Positions 1 through 17,400 of a DNA stretch of 64,000 bases are shown one piece after another. Numbering within the stretch: the stretch's first letter is position 1; each line of letters starts with the position of its first letter. The stretch lies in the NCBI GenBank assembly GCA_030267565.1, contig BRXU01000004.1, forward strand, positions 4,718,501 to 4,782,500, given 5' to 3'. Both the position numbers and the translations under genes were made by a program. Below the pieces are notes generated by a model. That model was not told the DNA's origin and ran no database searches. It saw only the letters and a list, made by a program, of their open reading frames with translations. This DNA comes from Pleodorina starrii (Eukaryota > Chlorophyta > Chlorophyceae > Chlamydomonadales > Volvocaceae).

Positions 1-70
1 CCCCCCCCCCACTTCCCAATACACAAACGGATCCCCAGAACCCCCGACCCTACCCCCCCCCCGTACCCAC

Positions 71-3000
71 CAGTAGCAGGCCATGAGTGGCTCGGCCAGC
101 TCGTCCTCATGCTCGTACCACATAGGGCCCCCCTCCGGAGCCCCCGGCTCCCGACCGCTCAGCAGATCCTCCATCCGCCGCCGAGTGGCGGCCAGACGGT
201 CACGCACCTGGGGGGAGAGAGGGGGAGGGCGAGGGGGAGGAAGAGGAGGAGGAGGAGGAGACGGTGAGGGGGGTAATACACAGGTGGATTGGTCCTCGGG
301 CCTAAAGAGGCAACGACCCAGTCCTTGCGATACTGTCTCACGACTCCTCAGAACCCTTCGGGTCACCCCCCCCCCCAAACAGACCCCACACCCCGCCACC
401 GCCGCCCGCGCCCCCCTCCCCCGGCCTCCTCCCGCTTCCCCCTACCCCACCCCACCCCTACCCCCACCCCCACACGCCTCCACAACTCCTCAGCCCTCCC
501 CTCCCCTCCCTCCCTCCCTCCCTCCCTCCAATGAGCCACACCCACATGTCCCAGCACGATACGGTAGGGGTGGAAGCCGGGGTGCTCGTGCGCCCGAGCA
601 AACTGAATCGCCCCCGCGCCGGTGCGTTGCGCCATCAGCGTCCGCCGCATCAGCACCGGGTCAAGACTGCTCTGAGCGCGAGCCGCGTCAGCCGTCGCGC
701 CCGCCGCCGCCAGCTGCGCCGCCGCGGCCGCGCCCGACGCGGCCGCCGCGCCCGACGCCGCCGGCGTCGCCGACAGACCGGCGGTGCCGCCGGGCCACCG
801 CGGCGCCGACGCGCCGTCGCGGAAGGGCGTGGCGGCGCCGCCGGCGGGCGTCAGCGGCGGTACGGCATCGGGCGTGCCGGGGTCGTTGAGGTTGGCGGAG
901 AGGTTGGTGGTGAGTACGTCGGGCAGCAGGCCGTCGGCGGCTCCGGAGGCGGAGGCGGAGGTAAGGCCGCCGTCGGGGCTGGCGGAGGTGGGGGTGTCCC
1001 CCGATTCGGATTCGCGGCGGGAGAGGGAGAAGTCGAACTCGGAGCCGCCCTCAACGTCCTGAGACCGGAAGGGGGGGCGGGAGGGGGGACCCGGGAGAAC
1101 AGGGGAAGGTTTGGGGTTTTGGGGGGGGTTTGGGGGAGGACACGACAAAAGTCAACAGGTTTTGGGGGGTCGAGGGTGCCATATTATTGTGCCGTACACA
1201 CAACACGCACAGACACGCACGTCGCAGCTCCAAGCGAGGACTACTGCTGCCGAGGACGCCGTACTGCACTGTCCCCCGAAAGTGCCGTGTCGTACAGTGT
1301 CGTATCGTGTCGTGTCGTATCGTATCGTGTCGTGTCGTATCATGTCGTACCTGGCCCGGCAGGTCGTGCGGCACCGACACGTCAGCCGCCGTATGCGCGG
1401 CCACCGGCTGCGTGCCCAGGATCATGCCTCCAGGGAAAGCTGCCCCCGCGCCTCCCGCCAGCACCCCCACGCCGCCGTCGCCGGACGCCGACTTGCCGCC
1501 GCGGCGGCGGTGCCCCCCCGCCGTGTGGTGGCCGTTGCCGCCGCCCAGGGTCGCCGGCGGAAGCGCGAACGACACCGGGCCGCTGCCGGTGCCGCCGATA
1601 AGGGTAGCCGCCGCCGCGACGGCGGCGGCTTCGGAGCCTCCGTGCGAGGCGGCGTCGGCGGCGCCCTGGGTGGCTGCCGCCGCGGCCTTGGCTCGGACGG
1701 CGCCCGCCTTGCGCGTGTTCCCCTCGGCGATGATGCGGCGAGCCATGCGCCACACGGCGGCGCTGCACTGGCTCATGGACAGCTGCGTGTGTGTGTATGA
1801 GGGGGGGGGTGAGGGGGTGAGGGGGTGAGGGGGGGGAGTAGGGGTTTGTGGCGGGCGGGACGGCACTGAATGCGAGTGGCGAGTGGGGCGCTGGGCCGCG
1901 TGAGCGGGCGGGAGACCACCCGCAACCCGCCCCCGCCCCCACCAAGCCCAGGCTGGGTACATCACACCCCCCCTCCCCGCGGGGGGGAGTTCATTGGCTG
2001 CGGTTCGTCCTTCCGGAGGTCCCCAGCCCTCGCGGACCCCCGGGCCCCCCTCACCCCGCCCTCTCCCGCCCCCTTTCCCCCCTCCCCCTCCATAACACAC
2101 ACACACACACGTACACACGTACAGCCCCACCTCGAATCTCAGCGTGTCAATCTCCCTGAGGTAAAGGTCGGCGGCCATCCAGCGGGCCAGTGCGGTCACG
2201 TGGGCGGTCACCTGAGCGGTCACGTTGGGGTTGCCGTCCCGGTCGCCACCCATCCAGCTGCCGAACTTGAAGGGAGTGGCCTGGGGTGGGGGGGTGGGGG
2301 GGTGGGGGGGGGGAGTGGGGGGTGGGGGGAGCAGGGAGGAGGGCGGAGGGGAATGGTCAACAGTCCAGCCGAGCCGAGCTGGCGGACAGACGGGTACCAG
2401 GTGCACATGCAGTTAGTACCGGTACCGGATGAATCAAAAGTCAAACCCTAAGTGAAGAAAACACCGGAGGGAGGGGTCAGGGAGTGATATGCTCCTTTAT
2501 ATAACAATGAGTCACCGGAGGGAGGGAGGAAGGGGGTGACGAAGGCGTAGCCGAGCGGTTGCATGGGCGTGGGGAATGAGGGGTTTTAGGGGGTATAGGC
2601 CGGGGCCCCCAATCAGTCATTCACCCACCCTCACCCACCCTCACCCTCACCCTCACCCCCACACACACGCATACACACACGCACACTCACCTGCAGCGGC
2701 AGGTCGTGCCCCGTGTGCTTCTTGAGTGCCGCACTGAGTCGCCTCATGTACTGCGGTACGGCAGCCCACAGCGATTGCTCCACAATGTGCAACCCGCCGC
2801 GGGCCTCTGAGACCCGGCCACGGGGAGGGGAAAGGGGAAAGGGGGGAGCGGAAAGACAAGGGGAGAAAGGGGGGAAAGGAAATAAAAAAGGGGGAGAGGG
2901 AGGGCGAGGGGAATGCGATGTGCTTCGGCACAGGTGGGGAACCAGCCGTACTGTGAACCGGCCGTATAAAAGTGCCCCCTCAAACCGCCCCCTCGCGCAG

Positions 3001-5375
3001 CGTAGCCCGCCTTCGTAACGTCCCACAACCACCACCAGTCCACCACCCCTAATTTAGTGTCTGAGGGCACTCGCCCGCCTCTATCCCCCCCAGAAGTCCC
3101 ACCGACCCCGCCACAGTTTCCCCCTTCCCTCCCGCCCCCCCCCTCTCCTCCCCCCTCCTCCCCTCACCGTCCAGCGGTGTGGGCTTCTGCCGCCTCAGCT
3201 CGTCCGTCTGCCACAGCGCCGCCACCTCCCTCTGGAGCTCCGAAACCACATTGCGCCGCTCCTCGGACGTCAGGTCGGACCTTGGCGGGGGACATCAAGG
3301 CGGGCAAGAGAGCGGGGGGAGGAGGGCGGAAGGGGGGAGGAGGGGCAGGGGCGATGAGTGGGCGCAAACAAAAACGCAACGCAACGCAACGCCACCCCAG
3401 CGGCAGGCGGGGGCCGGTGCTTTTCATTCAGTTGGGAGACTGGAGAAGCCACTGGGGGGAATGAGGGGTGCACATCATCATCATCATCATCATCATCACC
3501 ACCACCATAACATGTGCCGCCACCCACCCCCCCAAACACACGCACCCCCCCCCCCCGCACCTCTCCCCCCGCCTCCCCCTCCCTCCCCCTACCACCAACT
3601 CCGCATTGCACACACACACACATGCATACACACACACGCGAAACCCGCCCCCCCCGCACCTGTCGTGCTGCTGCAGCAGCGCCGCGATGCGGGTGTGCTT
3701 GTACTGCAGTGTACGGCGGTTGACCTGCGTTGGGTGCGCCGTGAGCACAATCTCCACCTGCTGCTCCGAAACCGCCCGGTACAGCTCCTCAGGGTTTAGT
3801 CCCTCCGTGATGAGGCGAGAGAACACGTGCTCGCAGCTGTTGGGGTTGGGCTCGCGCTGGGACCGGTCGCGACGCACTCTGCGGAGGAGGAGGGGGAGCG
3901 GGAGGAGGAGGGGGAGCGGTGGGGTGAGGTGGGGTGCGGGGATGAAGCGGAGCGGCGGCGCTAGGGTGGAACGGGTCTGGCAGGGGGGAATGTGGGGATC
4001 GGGGTGAGGGTGGGGGTGAGGGTGGGAGAGACAGACCCCCCTGCCTCCAGTCCGCAAACCGAATGCAGTGGGCCGCGCAACACGGGAGGGAGGCAGGAGG
4101 GGGGCGGGAGGGGGGCGGGTCAGGGAGGGTAGGCCGCGATAACTTGATACGCAGATCGGCACACGCCGGCCGCCCAGCCATCCAAGCAGAGAAGCGCCCC
4201 CCCCCCCCACCCACCCGTGGTGCAGCTCCGCAATTCCCGACAGGTTGAGGTAGTGTCCACACGCCCGGGTGAGGGGCACCGCCTCCTCCATCTCCAGAGT
4301 CATCAGCTCATCAGCCAGCCGCTGACTGATCATATTGGAGGCCACCTGCCAGGGTGGGGGGGTGGAGGGGGTGGTGGTGGAAGTGGTGGTGGTGGTGGTG
4401 GGGCGGGGGGTGGTGGGGACAGAGGAGATCCGCAGCGGTGGAACGGGGGCGACCAGGGGGGGGGGGGCAGCCCGCCACCGACGGACCACGAGGCGCCCGC
4501 CACCCCGCCCACCCACCATCCTCTATCGCGCCACTGCTCACCGAGTCTCCTTTGAGGGCCAGGGTTGAGGAGCATTGGGCCAATGTGCGGATGCGCTCGA
4601 TCTGCGGGGCAGGTTGGGTTGGAGGTTGGGGTTGGGTGGGGAGTGGGGAGAGAGAATGGGGTGGAATGTGGGAGGAGCGCCGTCGTCCTGTGTTGGTGGT
4701 TGCGGCCGCAGCTTGGGGCAAATGTGGGGATGCGGCGCTGCGTTTCAAGTCAAGCACGCCGGAGCTGAAATGGGTTGGGAGGGCAAAAGGACTTTTGCGT
4801 GGGCTGTGGAGTAGGTGGATGGATGGACGGCTGGTGGAAAAGAACGATGGGCAGCAACATCCATCGCCGTAGGAGGAAAGGCACCCAGCTGCAGCCGGAT
4901 TGGATAAGCCTTTATCCGCGCGCCAAATTGATCGATAATGTCGTCCCAGTCAAAATGGGTCAGATATCTCACGAGTGTGCGCGCCGCGATACGCCGGAGT
5001 GTCGGCAAACCACAGTTGGACGAGCATGTTGGCGGAGGCTTCTAATTTCGCTGTATGACTTCTAGGTCGGCAATTCAGATGGTTGCGAATCCCGATGACC
5101 GGAGGAGAAATTGTGACAGGCGCCCGGCGGTCCTACCTTCTTGAACAAACCCTCGCCGACCTCCACCCGCAAGCACTCGTCAAGCAGACTGCCCAGGAGC
5201 TTGCAGTCGTCCTCAAGGGGCGTGAGGTCATCCTGCGGCACGGATTGGTCGAAATGCCGTTTAATTGCCAATGCGCGAGCACTGCTTCCATTCCATCACA
5301 GGCACGCGAGCCCTGACCGCCACAACCTGCGGGACTCACCCTCACAGTTCCAAAATCGTATGTTGAATCAGTCAT
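71..5375 (-). CDS. PPC2: Bacterial-type phosphoenolpyruvate carboxylase (5' part; continues beyond left edge)
   Basis: PEP carboxylase makes oxaloacetate from PEP and bicarbonate in the cytosol, an anaplerotic step. Exons by phase-consistent GT-AG junctions: 5340-5375, 5137-5232, 4542-4601, 4215-4345, 3660-3878, 3168-3280, 2691-2806, 2131-2280, 1351-1782, 546-1058 and 71-207, giving about 667 residues. The catalytic-His motif [10 protein letters not shown] lies near residue 156 and [15 protein letters not shown] near residue 262; [15 protein letters not shown] resumes the conserved fold near residue 615. The start ([12 protein letters not shown]), the [13 protein letters not shown] block and the downstream order match the plant/algal bacterial-type family (recalled Arabidopsis PPC4, Chlamydomonas PPC2) rather than plant-type PEPC. 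About 290 residues of Ala/Gly-rich, probably disordered sequence separate the two conserved parts, at the place where bacterial-type enzymes carry a disordered insert. The C-terminal third is outside the window. The symbol is by family analogy. Confidence 0.93.
1277..1350. repeat. GTATC/GTGTC pentamer microsatellite in a PEPC intron
   Basis: Interspersed 5-bp units (cgtat and cgtgt) fill the intron just downstream of the PEPC exon that ends at 1351, directly against its splice donor. Confidence 0.8.
3471..3508. repeat. CAT trinucleotide repeat in a PEPC intron
   Basis: About nine CAT units followed by CAC/CCA units, inside the intron between the PEPC exons at 3168-3280 and 3660-3878. Not coding in the gene model. 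Confidence 0.85.
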
Positions 5376-5635
5376 CTTTGCAAATTAAGGGCAGGCACCG
5401 CCGGCCAAAGAACCTAACACGTGTTGCGAGGGTTCTACGCGACGCACACCGGGCGACGCAGCCTTCAGGGCGCGGATGCCGCGCTGGACATCGGTCGTCA
5501 GGTTGCAAACAAGTTGTCTCGAGGCGAAGTAGCGCTTGATCTGGGCAATTGAGGAAGTAGAACGTTTCCATGATTTCACGACAGCCAGCGCCGAAACCAC
5601 AGGACAGAAGTCATCTTTTCTGCCTTCGAAAAGCC
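5376..5635. promoter_or_regulatory. Short divergent intergenic region between PEPC and FabG
   Basis: The PEPC start codon (minus) and the FabG start codon (plus) are 260 bp apart, so both 5' UTRs and both promoters must fit here unless non-coding first exons exist elsewhere. I see no clear TATA box. The region is less GC-rich than the coding DNA. Confidence 0.6.
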
Positions 5636-9449
<3,814 letters not shown>

Positions 9450-12400
9450 TGTACTGTAATGTGACGTAATGTGGTGTGATGTAAGGTGTTGTGTTGTGAT
9501 GGTGGGGGGCCTCTGGACTCCAGGCGGCAGCGGCAGCTGCGGCTGCGGGAGCTCTGCCGACGGCGCTCACAGTACAGCACCCCAGCGGCGGAAGTGGCGG
9601 CGGCGGAAGTGGTGGTGGATGTGGCGGCTCTGAGCGACGCGAGGCGGGGTAGAGAAGATGGGCGGAGGCATGGAGAAGCAGCGGCACATGGGGAGGGGGT
9701 CCGGGAGGTGCTGGCTGCTTTCCTCCGACGGCGTTGGGTGGATGAGGAGGGGGTGTGCGGATGAGCGACACGGGCTGAGGCCTCTTGGTACAGTTTTTTG
9801 GTGGCCTGCCGGCCTCCGCGGGCCAGCGGCCTGGTGATCCGTTGATGATTCACACACACACACATACGACCACACGATCACAGGACCCCATGTGACCCCA
9901 TACGACCCCGTGGACCCCAGAGCGGCGCCTGTGTTGTCCCCCTCCCCCACCGGGGGGGAAGGGAGGGACCAGAGACCAGCGGATGAGCCACCGGATGAGA
10001 GCCGGGGTTGCGGAAGGTCTGCAACCCCGCCTCCGCCCTCGCCCCTGTTTTCGGGGCGTGCAAGAGTGCGATATGAGCCGGACGGGGGCCGATCCGAGCG
10101 CCGCCGAAAGCCGGTTTGCCCCCGCACAACCCCCCCAGCCTGTACCCATCCCCTTGCCTTGCTATTTGCCACTGCCGTTGACCTCTCCTGCCCACGGGGT
10201 CGTCCGCGCCCGCCACCCTCGTACACATGCACGACATAGTCCCCCTTGTGCACGTATTCCTCTCCTTAATCCCCTTTCCCATACAGCATTCACCCACTCC
10301 CATCTCTCGATCAGCCAGCTCGACATTATCAGCCGCAGCTCCAGCCGCATTCGCATGGGGGTCTCGCCGGTAACGCTGTCCCTGCGTCTGTTCTTCCTGT
10401 CTGTTGACGTCGCCCTTTCCTTGTTCTGCGTCCTTCTCTTTGCCTGCCGTAGGTGAGTTGGGTCTTCGCGGGCTTCGGGGATTGGGGCGTTCCTTGCATC
10501 CCAGCCGCACTTTCTCGACCAGTTCAGCAACGTGTCACCTCACAGCCTCAGCGAATTTCCAGCATCCACCGTTACGTCTCGTCTCGTCCTCGTCACGTGG
10601 CGGCTCAACTCGGACTCGCTACCATTTCTCGGTTTGTATCTAACGCCCTTGCTGCTTGCAAGTTTACCTCGTTTTTCTTTTGCAGACAGGAAGGATATTT
10701 CTCTGATTTGATACCGTTTACGGGCTCCGGCCTATACGTGGATAACCCCAGCCTGTGAACGTCCCCGGATGTGGTTGTGAACGGCGGTCCGTTCTGTGCA
10801 GCGCAATCAGCGCGACCCTGCCGTGTGTGCATGTGTGCATGTGTGTGTCACACACGCGCCGGCGCCGAAAGGTGGAAATGAGGAGACGTGGCGGCGGTGT
10901 CCCGGCCGCGGCGCTTGCTGAGCCGGTGGCCACCGTCACGGCTGACTGGTCACGGCCGAGAAACTCGGTGCCGTGTTACAAAGGCAGCAGCTGTGCACCC
11001 TTGCGTTGGCCCTTGCAGCGGATGAGAGAGAGCCAGGAGACCGCCGCCGCTGTAACCCAGAGCTGCTGTAACGGTGTATGTACGTGTGGGTGGTGGCCGT
11101 GCTGGCGCTGCGCCGGGACGCCGGCGCATGCGTGTGCGCGTGGCACTTGTTATTCGCGGCCCCCATCCCTGCTTGTCAACCAGCAAACCAAGCCAGCTTC
11201 GATGATACACGAGTGACTCGCCGAGGGGCGAGTGCGGGACTGCGCCCGGCGGGGGTGGGGGTCCACGTGGAGCTGCGTCACCATAGGATCCAACCAGGCC
11301 AGGATCCGGGGGAGGGCAACTGCCGAGTCCTGGCCTGGCCTCATGTGTTGTGTTGTGTTGGACAGCGAGCCGCCACCACACAGCCGGGAGCCTCACACCA
11401 AGTAATGAGCGCCCCGCCTCAGCCCGCTGATACCATCCCACTCATATACACACACAAACCTATTTCGTCACAGCGCAAGACTCGGGGGCGAAGGGGGGGT
11501 CCCCACGGATAGGCCGACGCTCCCGGGGGGGAAGGGGGAGGGGGTTTGCTTAGCATTTAAAATCGGTGGTGGAGAAATCCCACACGAAGGCCACCCGAGA
11601 GGAGGATGGAAGGGCGTGAACCGCTCCAAAATCTTACGACCAAGGACTACAGGTCCCAAGGAGGAGCGCACACCAAAGAACAGGACATGGGGAATGCAGA
11701 GCGTCCGCACGCGCCCCACCCCTCCCTACCCCCGCAGACGCAACGGCCGCGCCCCACCGACCCAAATCGCTCCAGCCGGCTATGGTATCTTGGCGCCGGC
11801 GCCCTCCAATGCCGTTCCCTCAATAAAGAAAGCTGCTGCGCGGCGGGGCGGAGGCGCCTCCGCAAACAAGCACTTACCGCACGAGCGCAGCGCCGCCGTA
11901 CGATCGCGGCGCGGAACACGGGGCACAAGGCCAGCCACCCGCCCAGGCCCGCCCGCACACACACACGCGCCACAGCGCTGTGTGCGCCTCCCCCCCATAA
12001 ATCGTCACTCGGCTCCGTGGCCGCAAGCGCCGGCCCCGCAGTTCGTTCTTATTGTTACGCACTCACGTACGGTGCCGTACCGAACTGGACGACGAAGAAA
12101 AAGAGCAGATAAGCCTCAACGCGGCTGCCGAAGAAGACAGTACATCACATCACATCACATTCGGTGGCAATACGATACAACATTTAGATGTGTTTTGGGT
12201 GGGCGCATCTCACCCTCCCCTCCCCCCTCTTTTTCTCTACCGGCTCCTCCCTCCCTCCCTGCGCGCTCCCTCAACCGTGGAGGCACACTCCACGCTCCAC
12301 CACGACCACGATCACCACCACCACCCGTCCCCCTCCGATTCCGGACGGCAGTGCCCGCCTTCAGCCCCATACCGGTGGTCCCAACATGACATGGCAGGTC

Positions 12401-14496
12401 CAAGAGGTCAACCGCAACTCTGTCGCTATGAAGCCAGCCAGGCTCCAAACACACCCTCATCACCTCACCCCCACCCACAACACGTGTCGCATTACCAACT
12501 GCGCCCCCTCCCCGCCCCCCAACACAACACAACACAACACACCCCCGACACAACACACACCGCCCCGACATCGTCCGCTGCATGCATCGCAACGCAACGC
12601 AGTCCCAACCCAACCCAACCCATCCCAGCTCGCCTGCATCTCACACGCGTCCACGCACCGCCCCGCGGCTCTCCACACACACACACGAACCCCCCCCAAC
12701 ACACACACACACACACCCAGCCCAGTGCGGCTCCTCCCGGAGACAGCGCCGCGCCATCTTCCAGCGCATGTCCATGCGCCCCTATGCAACCAGCCACCGT
12801 CCGTCATATCCTCCCCCCCCCCCGACCCCATCACTGCCCGTCATTGGAGCCGACATACGGTACGGCAGTCCACAGTCGCAGCCTCCCTCCCCACCGCGCC
12901 CCGAAGGGCGCATGGGGGCCCCGAAGGGCGCATCCTCCTGCCCCGTCCTGCCCCGCTATCTCGTCTCTCGGCCAGCTAGCTGGTCCGCACCCCCCACCCC
13001 CACCCCCCACCCCCACATGACACATCACGTTGTGCGTTTATCGCATTGGTTCGTTCGTCGGTGTGTCGAATCGAACAACATGTCACCTTGCTTCGCCCCA
13101 AAACTGCTTGCAGCGCCTCTCACCGCCCCTCGCCGGCGCCGGCACCGTTGCTCGCTGCGCCGCTCCCAGAGGCCTTCCACCTCCTCCCTTCCTTCCTTCC
13201 TCCCTTCTACCACCTCCGCCGCACATTGCACCCGCCATCCTGTCTCTCACAGGCAAGCACACACACACACGCATGCATGCAGGCACGCAGTCAGGCACAC
13301 ATGCATGCATGCAGAGAGATTTCCACACGGAGCGGATCAACAGGACGGAGGTTGCCTGTACAGCACCGGTTGCAGTACCGGCAGTACAGACGCACACGAT
13401 GAGCACGCGAGATGCCCCCAGCGAGATGCGGGCTTTGGCGCACTGCAATGCAATGCACAGCACTGCACTGCAGGCACCAGGTGTGTCGACAAACTGCGGA
13501 GGCGGAGGCGGAGGCGGGGGTTCCTTTGCGTCGTCTGTGCGCTGCCCTGCCATGCCGCCATGCGACCTCCTCCATACATGTACATACCGCCGTACTAATA
13601 TACCGCAGCGGTTGTAGGCCGATTTCCAAACACACACACGCACGGACATCCGCGAGTGTGATTATTCAGCAGCCGCAGCAAAGCCCCCCCTCCCCTCCAG
13701 GGGGGGGTATCCCGCCATGCCATGCCATGCAAGCCGCACTGCACCGCACCGCACTGCATATGTAGTGACGACCCATGGGTCTGTCTGCCGGAGAGAGAGG
13801 GAGAGAGGCCATCCCGCCATCAGCACCCACTGGCCTGGCATCCTGCCATCGCCGCCGCAACGAACCAACAGACCTGCCCTCTGCAACACGACAGCGCTGG
13901 GCCAACCATCTGAAACAACGGTTCCAGCCCCCCCAATCCAATCCAACCCATCCCATCTCTCATCCCGCCCCGCCCCGCCCCGTCCGCTCCCGGCACGGCT
14001 GCGTGCCGCAGAGCGAAGCGACGGCCGGGCCTCCCGCGTGCGTGTGCCGCCAGCCGCCCGGCTTCCGTTCGGGCACTGCCATAAGGATACACCTCCCTTT
14101 CCCGCCCCTCCCCACCAACGGACGGACGGACGGACGGACGATCAAAACGCCCAGCCGCCGCGCCTAATAGGCAGAGCTCCTCCACCACCTCCTCCTCCTC
14201 CCTCTCCTTCTCCTCCTGCTCTCCAGCCATGGCGGGAACGTTCTCACTCGCCGCTCGCCAACACGCAGCCTATCCCACACACTCCAACTCAGTTCCAACT
14301 CAACTTCCGCTCAGCTCGAGCTCGAGGGGATAAAAAGAAGATACCGCAGCGGAGACGGAGACCCCCCCTCGAGCTCCGACTCGAGGGGATCCGCAACACG
14401 AGGGGGTCCAAGCCCGCAAACCCCTCCTCCTCCGCCCCCAAACCCCTCCTCCTCCTCCTCCTCCCGCCCCAGCCCACACCCACACCCCACCCCCGC
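9450..14496. other. 5 kb convergent spacer, no supported gene
   Basis: It lies between the 3' ends of FabG (plus) and the coiled-coil gene (minus). It holds presumed 3' UTRs plus simple repeats: CATGTAATGT-like units after 9440, CACAT at 12140, AACAC at 12520, ATGCATGC-rich DNA at 13270-13320, and pyrimidine tracts. No open frame here has recognisable domains, splice structure or codon bias. A dispersed repeat copy lies at 10711-10746. A gene of short or unfamiliar exons cannot be excluded. Confidence 0.55.
10711..10746 (-). repeat. Dispersed repeat, copy 1
   Basis: Read on the minus strand, this matches 30448-30479 on the plus strand over about 31 bp with two mismatches. The shared core is a 26-bp stretch containing cacgtataggcc and gagcccgtaaac. 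One copy is in a spacer and the other in an intron, so the element is mobile or ancestral repeat-like rather than coding. Confidence 0.7.
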
Positions 14497-17400
14497 TCAC
14501 ACCCTCGCCGTGGCCGGCCGCCGCACCAGCGCATCCACATTCACGGTTCCGTTGGGCCCCGCCAGCCGCTCCAGACTCCTCGCGTTGCGCAGCGCCTCCA
14601 TCGCCAGACTCAGCTGCTGGCGCTGCATGGAGGCCGCCATATTGGTGTCCTTGCGCACGCGCATCAGCGTCTGCCGCTCGCGCATCATCTGCCGCGTGCG
14701 CTCGTAGTCGTCCATGATGCGCTCCAGCAGCGCCTGGCGCTGGTACAGGTGCACCTTGCTGATCTCGTCCACGCGGTCGAGGCGGCGCTTCAGCTCAAAT
14801 TCGCGCTCCACTCGGCGAATGTCCATCTCGCGCTTGCGGGAGGCGGCCAGCTCAGCGAGCTCGCGCTCCTTGGCCTCGGCACGCTCGCGGAGGGCCTGAA
14901 GAGGGGGTCGGTGGGGACGTAGGGGCGGGGTTCAGGTGGTGGGGGGTTCAGGGGGGGAGGGTCAGGGGGGGCCGAGGTTTCTGCCTCAAGGCCTGGTCTC
15001 GCTCTCTCGAGTGGTTCTTGTACGCGGGAGGGCGGTAAAAAGGAAGATACCTACCGCAGCGAAGGAAAGGATACGGCGTTAGCGAACGCAAGAAGGGAGG
15101 GCGGGGCACTCCGCCGCGCCGGGCGGCTGGCCGCTGGGCCGCTCGCGGCCTTCGCGCCCCTCCGCAGGCGCCAACCGCTCCCCAAACTCCCTCCTTCCGC
15201 AGACGACCCCGTCACAGGCCCCGCCCCAGCCCCCCCCACCCTCCGCCCCCCCCCCTCCCACCTTCTTCCTGGCCTCCTCCAGCTCCTGCGCTGTGAGGTA
15301 CTTGTGGTGCCGCTCCTGCTCCCGCTGCATGTCCTGCTGCCGCCGAAGCTCCATGGATAGCCGCTCCTGACGCTCCAGCTCCGCCCGCCGAGCCTCCGCG
15401 TCGCGCTCGCGCCGCACAAACTCGTCCCGCTTCTTGCGCATGATCTCGCTGTTGGCGACCAGCGCGCCTGGCGGGGGGGGGGGGGGTAAAGGGGGGGAGG
15501 GAGGGAGGGAGGGAGGGAGGAGGAAGGCGCAGAGGGAGGGGGACGGGATTGGGGCAAGAAGACAGATAACGCAGGAGGAGGCGAGAGGAGAGGGTGGCCG
15601 TTGGAGCATCCCCCTCCCTCCCGAGACGGAACGCGCCCTGGCCGAGCAGCCGCCCCTGCTTCTCTCGCTTGATGTCCCTTTTGTCGCCTCTCCCCGTCCC
15701 CGTCCCCGTCGTCTTCCCCCCACCCGGTTTACCAGTGGTGGTGTGCCGGCCCCCCCCCCCGCCCTGGCTGGTTCGGCACCTGTACCCCGCCGTTGGAGCA
15801 GGTGACCCAACAGTGGGTGGCACACCACCCCACCCTTCCCTATCCGACTCACTGTTGATTCGCTCCTCCGCCTTTTTCCGCTTCTCCAGGTTGGCCAGGT
15901 GCCTCTCGTGCGCCTCCTGCTGCAGCCGCTTGGTGCGCAGCTCGTCAGCCGCCTCCATGGCCTGCTTGCGCTGCCGTACACGCTCAGCCTGCTCGGCCAG
16001 GATGCGCTCCGTCTCGGCGCGGTGCTCCATCGTGCGCTGACGCCGCTCGAGCTCCCTGGGGGGGGGGGGCCGGGGGGTGAGCGGGTAGAAGCGGGAGGGG
16101 CCGCGGGGGGTTGGCGGGTGGCGGGTCGGGTGCGCGTGCTGAGCTGCCACCTCATCACTCCACCACTCCGACGCACCGCGCCCCAAGTCGTGGCTGGATG
16201 TCCCCGGGTAAGCTTCACCCTTCAGACAGCCCCCCCCCCCTGCAGCGCTGTGCAGCCCTACGCACGAGCACGGAGCAGCCCCTGTTGGGCGGCCAGGCAC
16301 TGGAGCAGTGATACCCTCCCCTCCCTTCTTGGCCGAAGCAGTCGCGCCGCCGTCCCCAAACCCGCCCAGCCCTCGTACCCGCCCAGCCATAACACTCAGC
16401 CCGCAGCCCGCACCTACACCCTCCGCACCTTCCCAACTGACGGCCACAACCTTGACACCGCCCCCGCCCCGCCCCTTTCCTTCCCGCCCCCCAAAACAAC
16501 CCGCCTCAACCCCCGCCCCTTTCCCTGCAGCTCCTTCCCCTCTCCTTTCCCCCACTCCTCCACCCGCCAACCCCAATCCCCAACCCAACCCCCCTTCCCC
16601 GCCTCACCTCATGTACGCCTCCTTCTTCATCCGCTTCTCCTCCTCCTCCTTGGCCTTCTGCACCTCCCGCTCCCGCCGGTATCGCTCCTCCGCCGCGCGC
16701 TTGCCCTCCCGCTCCAGCTCCTTCTGCTCCCGCAGCCTCGCCAGCTCCAGTTCCCGCTGCCGCACCATCCACTCCCGGTCGTGCTCCGCCTTCTGCCGCG
16801 CCATCTCCATCGCCCGCGCCTCCAACGCATCCACCTTGCGCTGCTGCTTCTCAGCCAGCTCCTTGCGCTGGTGCTCGTGCGCAATCATCTGCGCAATCTC
16901 CCGCTCGTGGCGCTTGCGCAGCACGTCCAGCCGCTGGCGCTCCTTCTCCACCATGGTGCTGCTGTTGGGCCGCCCGTCGGCTCCGCCGCCGCCGGCCGAG
17001 GCGCCGGCGCCGGGCCGCTTGGCCGACTGGCTGCGCCCCGGCTCGCCGGTCCATCCGTCGTCCACGAGCCGCTTGCGCAGATCGATCAGGCTTTTGATGC
17101 GCTCGCGGCGGACCTGAGGGCGAGCGGGAAGCGGGGGGCAGGGGGTAGGGGGCGGGGGAAGGGGGCGCGGTAAGAAGGATGTGGGACCGCAGCGATGGGA
17201 CGGAGCTTTGGGGCCGATCTGTGCGCAAGCGAGAGACCGGGGAGTTGGAGGGTGGGAGGGAGGGAGGCCGAAGGGATTTCGGGTTTTGGGTTTTGGGTTT
17301 GGGTTCAGAGGAGGGAGGAGGAGGAGGCGGAGGGGTGTGTATGGGGGCAGCTGTGCAGCTGGGGCGGACGCAGCACCCCTCCCCTCCCCTTCCCTCCCTC

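Noticed and set aside
2546..2580. tRNA A-box-like sequence tagccgagcggt
   Set aside because: Lies in a PEPC intron with no anticodon arm, T-arm or acceptor stem at proper distance.
9878..10510. 210-codon minus-strand frame downstream of FabG
   Set aside because: Basic, low-complexity translation with no family features, overlapped by frames on the other strand; probably FabG 3' UTR or spacer.
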